DNA of 64,000 nucleotides, taken from Ooceraea biroi. Lineage: Eukaryota > Arthropoda > Insecta > Hymenoptera > Formicidae. The DNA lies in NCBI RefSeq assembly GCF_003672135.1, contig NC_039516.1, positions 3,579,838 to 3,643,837 of the forward strand, written 5' to 3'. This document shows, piece by piece, positions 49,972-61,325 of this stretch (the stretch's first letter is position 1; the number at the start of each line of letters is the position of its first letter). The notes beneath the pieces are model-generated. The model did no database searches, was not told where the DNA came from, and saw only the letters and a program-made list of their open reading frames with translations. The position numbers were made by a program, and so were the translations under genes.

Positions 49972-52900
49972 GCTGTTCGTATTCTGTCTAGCCGAGTTGA
50001 ACTTTCTTTCTTGCTAAATGATAATAATATTGATACGATTCTATTCTTAAGTCCATACAAGTTTATGTAAGTGTATATCTTATTCTTACGATTTTAAGAC
50101 ACGTGCAAATTTTCAAATTTCACCGTGAACAAGCGCGTAATATATTTTTTCAACTCAGAAACAGTGCATTTTATGAGTAGAGACTCGTAATTGTAAGTGC
50201 ACATTATCGTATTTAATGAAATTAATCGAGAAAGGTTGGTCAAAACAACGAAATTAAATCTCATCCACGCGAGAGCTCAGAAAGACGTAACGGAATCCCG
50301 TCCCCGGCGCTTTCTCGGATTCCATCCTCAGGAATTTTTCGACTCCCATCAACGTGACGTTCACGATCTAGATGCTCGGATTACTCTCAGATCGGAATCA
50401 GACTCGGACGCCCTTTCCACGAATCGATTCGGCCCGACGTCTACGGCCGCATTAACCTTGTTTTCGAGATCTACCGCAAACCGCCAAATCGCATAAATTA
50501 CGTCCACGTAAACCAGCTCGCTCGTGAGTCACTCTTGAGTCTCGCCGGAACTCGGCCGAGCGTGAGAATGATTAATTCGTGAACGGTCACTTGCTCCGTC
50601 GCGAAGGTTACGCGAGCGAATCGGGAGGGCTCGAGGGTTCTCTCTGGTGATGGTCCCTGGTGGACAACGCGATTTAGTCCAATAGGGAGATCACGAGGTC
50701 AACACTAGAATCGCATAAATAATCGTGAGGGCAGTGTCACCACCGCCGTGTGTCTCCACTCTTTATCCTGGAATCTTTTTTTCGTTTCGATCCGGTTGTG
50801 GCTCATCCATGGGACGCCCCCGGCGCCTCGAGCCGTTTCAATATAATCAACCGGCTCTTTACGATGACAAGAATTTTTCGGGGCGCAATTAAGAAATTAC
50901 CGGGCCATATATCGTGTCGTTTTATGTCCGCGGTCCTGGACATTGTATTTACATATTTATTCGTCGGACGAGCGCGCCATTGGTCGATGCGACGGCTAGA
51001 CGCCGGGCGTTAACCGTCTCGTTGCTGTATCTGCTGCCGTTTAGCAGATTCCTTCCTCCAAGATCACTACTAATGTCGTGTAGTTTTATTATAGTGTAGC
51101 TGTCTACCTATTACTTGCTCTTGAATTATCTCCACGTTTCTTCTATTTTCTGCGGTAAGTGGGATCATCCAAAAGTGCTGTTACACGAAGAAATCTCTGT
51201 GATTTCCCGCCGAGAAACATGGGTTTTTATCTCTTATCTCTCGAAAAATTGATGTAAACGCAAGGATTCATGTGATTCGTCGTAAAGCAAAGCAATCAAT
51301 GACTACAGTTCCCTGCTATTCGTACATTTTTTTATTTCTCATCAATACCTTGACGCATATCTTATGCAAAGTATGCTTTTTCTTGAAATAATACGCCCAC
51401 AGGTATCTCGACAGACAGAATTTATAAGCAAACACGTCGAGTGTCCCGTACCAACGGTAATTTAAAAACTCCTAGCCAGCTTAAGGGTAGATCCATCACC
51501 CCCTTCGCGTAATCTGGCAACACGTGCGGTACTGGATGCCGGATATGTATTATTATTTTGCACACCCGCCCGCTCTTAATGACTTTTAATAATGAAATCG
51601 CACGGGGGTGGAGGGAGGGGGTGTTACGCATTCGAGGGCATACACACTGACAAGGACCCGCAGGTGCCCGTATTTTCGTTCGCACGACGCGAATTCGTGC
51701 GCTCATCGTACCCACCCCGCGCACTCGGCGGCAGTATATCACGTGTGATTAAATTTCGTTTTCATTTATAACAAACGCCACCCTTCCGACGCCATTGTGG
51801 AGTGTGAGCACTCTCTCTCTTTCATCCCTCTTGGGCCCCCCTCTTCCCTGTCCTGGATACGGTTGACAGTTTGGGACTCGCCCAGATCGACGTTGCGTGC
51901 CACCCTATCGAAATATGCATTGTTGCAACTATTGTCCTTTATGGAACGCTGGAGACCGCTTTAAGGTCGCTCAGATATTTATGCGATCGCCGTAAATATT
52001 GATCGATATCGCACGTGATTCAAATGCGCGATAAGATTTTCTATTTCACGTTAATAACGTTTTATCGGTGTTATGGATTGTTATGACTGATGTCTCTTGA
52101 ATGCTGACTCTCCAGACTCGCTCGCGAGGATGCTCTCAAGCGGAATTTTGTAAAATTCACGTATACGAGAGGTGTTTGTTTAAGCGCGATGCTCGCACCT
52201 TGGCACAAAGCCGTACGTAAACTCCGTTTAAAACGATCAAAGGCCAACAGGCATCGGGATGAATTAAAACTCATTTCTGCTCGCGTACGCGGCAACGACC
52301 AACCCCTCGTGCGACCCTCGTCGAAATAAATTGGCGTTTTCGCGAAACGATCCTCGACACATGCACGGCTTCACGCATTGTTTTCGTACGCAGCTCGTGA
52401 ACGCGCGCGTACACGCATCACGCCTCTTTATTACGCCTTTTCTTTCCGCTCCTTTTGCCTCTTTCGCCTTGCCGTCGAAATAACGTAAATGCGATTTGGC
52501 AGCACCATTCTGTCGCGTCACAAGTGGTATGGTAAATATTTTTCTCGATCTATGGTCCACATATTTCACCGTGGTCTGCTTTGGGCGAGGAAATTTGAAT
52601 AGGCGAACGTGTATAATTTTATTCATCGTTACTTTGGAGAAATATCATTCAAAGTGTCAAAATTGTGGAAAGAATGACATAATTATCGCGCGTTTTACAA
52701 AGTATGAAATGTTTATTTTATACTTAATAATCGTAATAAAAATGAGTATGATCGATTATACAATAATTTCAGTATTGACTAAATTTAAATATCTCTGCCG
52801 ATTTTTCTAGTAATCCATTTCAATTAGTTTCCAATTTACATGAGATGCATGGAAAAAATAACTATTTTTATAGTTACATTATACCACAATTATATTATCA

Positions 52901-53901
52901 TAATGTCGTGCGCTGTCGTGTCTTGGCACCATAAAGATTCCCAGCACAAATAGTCAAGTACGAGACCTGGTGACGTTGCATTTAACGATGATCGATGGAA
53001 CGCAGCATCCATTAGCATAGAAATGATTTTGAGTCGCTGCTAGTCGAAAGGCCAGTATACCATGGCTACCACAGTATCGGCGAATCAGGGCGGACTGAAA
53101 TATCGCTTTGTCTTCGCGATATAAAGAAGAAATCGCAAAGCGGCTGGTAACCGATCGCGCTCATCGCGGAAAATAAAGCGCGAGAAATAAACCAAACGTC
53201 GAATCGACGGTTCTGCCATACGGAGATCAGTATTAATCCGCAGATGCGACCCGAACGAGCGGCGTCAGTCATTAGGCTAAATCGATATGCATTCTAAAGC
53301 AGCTTACTCCTCCTCGCTCGCCCCTTTCCTGCAGCGTGAAAAAAAGCTGCGAAGAATAGTCTGCGTTACGCGAGGTAACCGATCTCGCATGTGCGCGGAA
53401 CGAGCAACGCCGATTGGTCAGATCGACAATGGATCCCGCGGCTTGTACGCCATTGGCCAGGATTTTCGGGGGGTTAGACGCCGAGAATAAGGGGGATGAT
53501 ACAGGATGAGTCGTCACGAGGGGTGTCGCAGGATAAGCGTTAAGTAGGGGGCGAAAACTACCGTGTCGAGAAAGGGCCATACGCGCAGGCGAGTAAATGG
53601 CTACTTAGCCAAGCTGCAACGTAACTTGCACACAGAAAAAAAAGAAGAAGATACATGAACCGGTTTTGCTAATCCTTTAATTATTGCCAGTGATGATAAA
53701 CAGAGCGCGAAGAGCTTGTTCTCGTCAATGGACGCGATTTTCCTTTCAACAGATTTCCTTGGATATTTCAACCCTCTTTAAAAGTCTGTCGCGAGTGCAA
53801 CAGACTCAGAGCATTGTTGCGAGAAGATAGAAAATTTTCTTGGATGATTTATGCGTGTACAAACCAACGCCAGATCAATTAACTATTTGTTGTATCACTT
53901 G
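49972..53901. other. Presumed opa intron, first part
   Basis: No exon encoding fingers 4 and 5 is visible. Sequence is AT-rich at first, CpG-rich at about 50,280-51,050, and mixed beyond. No other gene is recognised. Confidence 0.5.
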
Positions 53902-54019
53902 GGGTGCGTTCGGGGAGGGGCTATTAGCGCTATTTAACGCTGAAAATCTATAGTCATGTCACGTATACTATAGATTTTCAGCGCTACATAGCGCTAATAG
54001 CGTCTCCCCGAACGCACCC
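53902..54019. mobile_element. Foldback MITE-like element, 118 bp
   Basis: Two 52-bp arms (53902-53953 and 53968-54019) are inverted copies with four mismatches around a 14-base loop. The ends read GGGTGCGTTCGGGGAG. The bases outside the arms are TTG and TTA, which could be a decayed 3-bp target duplication as in PIF/Harbinger elements, but that class call is only a guess. No coding capacity is present. It lies about 4 kb inside the presumed opa intron. Confidence 0.7.
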
Positions 54020-57000
54020 TTAATAATCGCATTATTTGAATTATTTGCGTTTATAAAAATGCAAGGAGGATTGTCCGCACATGCTTTGTTTCCACATGTA
54101 CGTGCACGTATACCTTGGGAAAATGTACGACATCATACATCGACGAGATACGACAACCGCTACTATTTTGCCGGAAGTCACGCCGTCTCCTGAAACGGCT
54201 CCGGCAGAGTTACCGTTTCTACGACCGATCCGGAGGTCCGATCGTGCCGTGCCGCGAGTCGCCGCCGGCGTAAAGGCAATTACTCTCGGCGGAGTACGGT
54301 CGGTGTACTTCGTATTTTTGCGCCGATGGACTACGACGGAGGGGTAGAGGGGGAGTAAAACGCGAGAGAGACGGCGTCGGAGGAATCGCGCCGGTGGTTG
54401 TGCTCGTGTTCGCTCCGTAGGACGTCGGGTGTACGAAAGACGCGTCCCGACGAACCGGAGGAAGAAGGACGAAACGGAGGAGAGCCGAGAACGCTGAAGT
54501 GAGGAAGAGAGAACGAGAGAAGGAGAAAAAGAGATAAATAGAGAGAGAGATAGAGAGAGCAGTACCGTAGTAGGTAGAAAGGCCATGAGAAATTATGAGA
54601 AGAGAAGTACGAGGCCACACGAGAAGAGCGGTGCCCGGAGCGCGAGACGATATTTGCTCAGCCAGAAGAGCCACCGACTGGAAATCGACGGCGGATCGGC
54701 AGCGCGCCGTTACATGGGGTGCGCTTTGTACGCGCGACTCTAACGATGCTCTTGTATACTTTCAATGAAGAACGGAGGACTGAGTCGGATTCACGTCACG
54801 TCACATGGAAGAGGCACGCATCGAGACAGATAACGTTCATCGTCACTGACGAAACCCGTGACATCGTGTCGAAACATTGAATTTTTTCGTTAATCAGTAT
54901 TTAGATGAGAATTGAGGTCGTTTGTGCGAAATAACGAAGTTCTCAAATTTAACATTAGTAGCATATCAATTAGGAACGTAAATCAAAATGCAGGAGATAG
55001 GTAGATTTCCACGGAAATAAATGACTGGCTAATTTATGCTGGACAGCGGAAGAGTTAAGCAGCGTCGATGTATCTTTATGTCTGACGGTGGATTTACTAT
55101 GCCTCGGAACGACAGTATGATCTTAGAAACTTATTGCACTGAATTTCGCCATGAACGCGTTAAACTTCCCTTTGTGCTGAGCGGGAAGTCTATGAGACAC
55201 CATCGAAAAGCGTGAATGCATTTCTGCGCCATCGAACGGAGGGAAGACACAAAGTTAATAGCCCGTAAACCTTCGTAGGCGCAATTTCGCGAGGGAGGCC
55301 GATCGAAATTTATGCGTTTTGCGTAACAAAGGCAACAGGAACACTTCTAGGAACGATGACAGCGGGCATCGCACCGAGGTCGGACAGGAGAACGATGTGG
55401 ACGTGAGATTATCGTATCGACGACTTATCGGAATCTTTCTGTCCGGTAAGATCGATGGAACGAGCCGGCGCACACCTCGATCGGATCGAGAAATTCGATT
55501 TGAAGATAACGCGCGCGTCGTGAAATCGGACCGCTATCGTTCGGACGGCCACGGTTGACGGATACGTACAATTCTGCGATTTCAAGAATGCTCGACGAAG
55601 ATGGATAGATCGCGGCGTATCTTCGACGCCATCGCCGACGAAATGCAGCTCGTAACATATAATAAGTGAGAAATCGTCGGACATTAAAAATTGATGCACT
55701 GTTAATTGCGCTCGAGTTTCACGAATAATAACGGACATAAACTCTAAATAATTTCGATGGTGTGAATTTCTGCGCAATTATGATATAATTATAATTATAA
55801 TATATCAATACGCTTTTAGAAAATCAGATAAAGGACACATGTTGCGAGGAGACATTGTTCAATCGTGACAATTCCATGTTTTCCAACGCGGTACAAGATG
55901 AATCGTCAAGTACTACCAGCCTGGTAGACAGCGTGGCCAAAAGCCCACGGACAATCTCGTGGGTCGATAAGGGCGAGACGGTCCTTCGCGCCTGCACCTC
56001 GAAAAGCGGCCGCCAATAAAAAACCACCCCGCGTGCCTGTTTATACCGCACACTTTGTTACTTGACCGCCCACCTACACCTCCATCGATCGTCCCGACAC
56101 GGCGCGTCCGCTCATCTTTGACAGTGCGAAATATAAGGCGAGAAACGCGGAGGAGACCGGGGAGACATCAATTCCCGTTATTTCGCTGATCGCAGAACCG
56201 ATCGGATAATAATTGAGCGATATATAACGATATATCGACATTACTCGCAACGTGGAGAATTAACTGGCGAAAATTGAAACTATCACTTACTTGTCACGAG
56301 AATAATCGTATCGGGGCAGAGTTCGCGAGGAAATTCGGTTGAATTGAATTAGCAAGCTTAATTTACGAACGTTCCTCTTCTGATTTTCCCCGCAGGCTAC
56401 GCGAGCACGCCGAAACACTTATCTCACTCGAAACTGATTTAGACAGAAAGATTTGTTGCAAAAGCAGCCGGCATCTAATCGTCAGGCCATCTTTTACTCG
56501 TAGCCGCCGGCGTTCTCTCACCTACGCAAGCTCTAACGGTTTCGGTCATATGGTTCAACAGGGGTGTCGAAAGCACGCCCATAACCCATCAATTTGGTTC
56601 GCAACGGTCTATAAAAATTGAATAACTTATTCTTCACGCGCGGAGCTCAAAAACGTACATACAGATAACGATTGCATCGTCCTTTCTTTTTTTTATAACA
56701 AAAACTGTAAAACATTTTTAAAGGGATACAATATGTAATCGCACGACGTTTCGTGCCGCTGGATTAATACCGTCATGAACATGAACATAACATGCGTAAC
56801 GACATAAATATTTTGCAGGAATTAATATTTTATATTAAAAAGAAAATGATACAATAAGTACAAGCTCCTCCAACTTGCATTTCTATTAACTCGTTTGAAA
56901 GCGAATAATTTAAAACAAAAATTAATCCAGTTAATCTAATAACTAGAACAGGCAATGTTGAGAGAAGACACGGTTGCGCTTCATGAACCGAGAACTTCTC

Positions 57001-60000
57001 TCTGGTTTGATTTCACCGGAAGTGAGTCTTGAAACGGTTAATGGCACACGTCGACACGTTGATAGGTAGCCAATAAAGATCAAAACAACTGAATCGGTCT
57101 GAACGATGATAACTGAACGTCACCATTAAACGTGAAACCGCAATGTGTACGTTAACAGAAATTAGCGTGCTGTCAATGTCCGAGAATCTCCAGTATTATC
57201 TAAGTACTTGAATATTTCTCAGATACGGATATCACTCGGATAATCGATTTATTATGAATTAGTGAGAAAACTAGAACAATCGGATATAAAAATTCTACAA
57301 TTTTGAACGCATAATAAAATCAATGTAACTAATATCTGTTTTCATAATTTAGTTTTTACGTGGACATTTTAAATTTCAAACAATAGTATTACAATCCTCG
57401 GATGATGATGTATGTGTAAATTCAGACATCCAGATAACATCTGAAGTGTCGGCACTACGTACTGCGTGTCCAAATATAGAAGCAGCACTAGTAGAAATCG
57501 AAAGGCACGCGAGTGGCTTCTTCAAAAACAAGAGCCGGTAATTGCCGCTCTAAATGCGGGTGTACTCTCTGGCGATAGATGCCGGGGTAATGGATGGTTT
57601 CTTGATCGCTCAGCTGAAAAAATAACGAGGTGCCGCGCTTCCCTTCTCTTCGAAACCACGAGTGCTTGTTGATGCATGAACAAACTTGCCCCCGTCATTA
57701 ACGCAACTGAATTAGGTATTTGTACCTCGTTATCAGGTTGGCGTGTGATCATCGATCACGTCATTCCGATTAATTGTCATTGGCACTCGTCCGTTTGCAC
57801 TCGAGCTAACAATTAATATACACCCGTGCGAGTTCTGCATCGCGCTTCTTTTTTTCAAGGAATCCGCAATGTGACAAACAGGTTTCTCATTAACGTTGCC
57901 GTTTGACGGAAACCCTTTTGAGAGCGTGCGGAGCAGTAATTGCCAACTAACGCGATGTCGTAGTTGCCAGATGCGGGATGTCGAAGTGCCCCGTTCGCGA
58001 TGAAGCACTCGCAGCAGACATCCACGGTAATTAAAGACGTCCGCGTTCACCGCTGGCGCTTCTCGGGACGTTAACGCTCGTTGAGGCGCCCAATTATTTC
58101 CCCGCGACGCTATTCGCGTCCTTCGGCAATTAGAATTCGTCGCAAATCAGGCAGAATGCGCGGTCGCCACAAGCGACTCAGAAATCGTCAGACTAATAAT
58201 CTTCGTGCGATCGAACAATGTACATTCCACGGGCGGAAAAATGATCAATTAGCGACGGATTTCTGGAGTTTCCGATCACGCGTTTACGCGCATCTCACTC
58301 GCGATACGTAAGAACGCGAGGTTTTATCCAAGCATCTGATACCATTACAAATCGTCGATAAATACGTGCAAGGTAGAATTTTTAAGGCACGGGCGATTAT
58401 TCGGAATGCTCGGCTAACGAATCGATACGAGTGTAAATGGCGATCGTACGTTACGGATTAATTATAGAAAATGAAATTGAACGAGCCTACGTGGCTCGTT
58501 CGACGGATTCGATCGGTGCGCGCGCCGACGTGGTTTCCGTAAATTACGGTCGTGCATTCATGTATAATATAATATTTTTCGAGACGCTGACGATGCTCCC
58601 TTCAGAAGCGCGCAGTTTCACGCTAGCTGACGCAAATGCGTAGGTGCACGCGGGACGAGATGGCGGCCTGCGGGGTGCTAAAAGAAATCAAACATTTCTG
58701 GTTATCTTCCAGCACGGGGATGAGCTGTTCGACAAGAAAATAACTTTGCTCGCTCTTCTGTTCGGAATAAACGTTCCTCTTTTTTTCTCTCTCTCTCTCT
58801 CTGTTCTCTTATTGCCTCGTTCCTCCCTTTGACTGGATATAGGTTGGAAGGTGGCTCACGGACCGGGCAAACCGGCGCTGTTGTAAAATAGTACGGAGGC
58901 ATTAAGCGCCGCTAAGCGACTGTATATTATTCTGTTTGTAGCCAGACGTCCGCGAGCTAATGTTGCCGTTCTTGAAAAAGTCCGCTGCACCGGAGCGTTT
59001 ATTGGCGGCCGTACGGACGTTTCTGCTCGCACGTGATATTTTTCGCCCCGGTTGTTTAATCGGAATCGGATTTATCGTTTAACGAAGCCGGTAAATCGCG
59101 CGCGCGATGCGTGGTATATATATGTATATATTTCTTTATCGAATGATATACTCGTTGCGGTACACGTGGTATACCTTTTTGGACAATACACATTTCGCGA
59201 GACTCGTGGCAGTTGATTTAAGAAGATACTGAAAAGATTTAGACATCGGGTAGCTTTTCTTCGATTAAAAATATCGATATAGCATTAGAGAAACGATGAA
59301 AAAATCTAGAGACTCAGAATACGGAAACCTAATCCTGAGATACCACGCTTAATTATCTCGGAAATCTCCCTCTCTCTTTCCTCTCAGATTTAACTTCCGA
59401 CTTTATGTCTCGAAACTGGTGTCAGAGGGGATCAAACCGCGCGCAGCGCTCATTAGAGCCGGCTTGCAAACCTACGATCCTTTTTTAACGGTGAGACACC
59501 AACGGAGGACACATTATACAGGAGCGGTCATCTCACGTGCCTGTCTCGTCCTCTGTTTCTCGTCGCGCATCGAACGCGAGCGGGTAACCGAAGACGGAGG
59601 GGTAAATCATCCCGAGTTTTGCCGCTGGCTGCCGTCATCGGTACGGTAGCCCCCGTCGAATAATACCGGGTGCTTCCTCCGGTCCGTCCGCGCCGGTACG
59701 TTAAAGACGCCGTCGTACAATGACGATCATCGAGAAAAAAATATCGAGTGTCTGTAACATTATACTTTCGTGCGGTTTAAATGCCGGCGTCGGTGTCAAG
59801 GCGGGTGCTTGTAAAACGACCGTGTCCTGAAAGATCGTGAATACTCGTCGCCCGACACGGGACCCACGATGATCCCAAATCATCCTGGGCACACGGAGTA
59901 CAACGATGACGATTGCATCATGTGCACCGTTTATCGGTCCGTTCGCGATTCTTCTTCTCCCTTGAGATTCTTTCGAGTTTACTTTAGAGCCACGAAACTG

Positions 60001-60815
60001 GCGTGTTTCGGAGCAGCAAACGTTAATGTTAGGTCGATATCGCGTAATCGTGTTTATGATAGGGTCTACACTTTAATGAAATTTGCTTCGATAGTCGCTC
60101 GCAGTCTCGTGTATGGAGAACACAAAAGTGTCTCGACTGCAATCTAACGTTGAGTACACGCCGTTGCGAATTATAAATATTCAATATCGGCGGTTGCAAA
60201 TCGTGACTGCAGCTGTGGCAGTCGCGGCGCGCAATTTACTTTCGCGCGTTTGCAAGACGGGCGCATTATGGCGCGCACATGTATATGAATACTCGTATTT
60301 TCGCTTGAGTCGTTAATTAGCCAGTCTACTCAGGGTACTCACGCTTTCTCCATTTTCCGCAACTCGATCCTCGTCGTTCTCCTGTTGCGCTTGATCTCAT
60401 TGCGCTTGGTATCGTTGCTCTCCTGCTTTCTACTACAATGGCGCGATATCTTACTCCATCGGATCCTAATTTTTATAATATTACATTAATTTTCGTAAAC
60501 GATAAGGTGATAGTTATACAGTGAACATTAATAAGGAATAACAATTTAATGGGAGATAAAAAAAGCATTTTAAATATTTGACAGCAGTCCATATTGAGAA
60601 CATGTCTTGATCTATTTTAGCGAGCTTTGAGATGTTTAGCGAGAGTTGGGGGCCACATAGGGCGATCCTTCACGAACTATGTGTGAACCGAATCACAGAC
60701 CAAATCGAATCCTCACGAAAGGCTCATTACCGTGGCCCGTCACTGTCGTAACGGGTCGCGCAGGACTACGACGTTTTTCCCACAGTTCTCTCCCGTCAAG
60801 ACGCGCCGGAGGAAC
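54020..60815. other. Presumed opa intron or downstream sequence
   Basis: The plus strand is purine-rich at about 54,340-54,560 with GA runs, giving Leu/Ser-rich minus-strand ORFs of low complexity. A CT run lies at 58,786-58,802. No supported coding sequence. Confidence 0.5.
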
Positions 60816-60825
60816 ACATCGGCGG

Positions 60826-61325
60826 ATGAAGAAGAAGAAGAAGAAGAAGACGAAGAAGAAGTAGGAGAAGAAGGAGAAGGAGATGGTGGAGGAAGAGGGT
60901 CGGTTGTCTCCGTGGTCTGGTAGAAAAGGTCGAAAAAGGGAGGCGGGAGGGGGAGATAAATAAAAAAAGGGAGAAACGCGAAGGGAGGAAAAAAGGAGGA
61001 GCGAGCAGAGGAGCGGAGAAAACAAAACGGAATTGCGGCCTAGCTGCGGTGGATGATTTAGGGGGCGAGGGTCGCGGGTCGAGACCGGGCTCTGGAATGC
61101 TGGACCCTCTTCTTCTCCTCTTCGGGTATCCTCTTTTCTCCCGTAGTCTCCCCGTCACTCTTTTTCTCTCAACGTTCTCTCTCTCTCTCTCTCCCACTCA
61201 CTCTCGCGTTCTCTTGCACACTCGGACTTTGTGTCTCTCTACCTTTTCGTCCACGGTAGAATCGTCGTCGAGGAGAAGAAGGAGGAAGAGAAGGAACAAG
61301 AGGAGGAGAAAGAAAAGATGATAAG
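60826..61325. repeat. Purine-rich and pyrimidine-rich tracts
   Basis: The plus strand is nearly all purine at about 60,826-61,030, starting with GAA repeats. It turns pyrimidine-rich at about 61,095-61,260, including (TC)n near 61,178-61,193, then purine-rich again at about 61,267-61,322. Such tracts can adopt triplex structures and attract GAGA-type factors. ORFs here are low-complexity Glu/Lys or Ser/Leu runs and not genes. Confidence 0.6.

Noticed and set aside
49963..49991. Extension of the opa frame past finger 3 to a stop at 49,991
   Set aside because: The donor GTAAGT at 49,963 and the family-wide continuation into finger 4 make this intron read-through.
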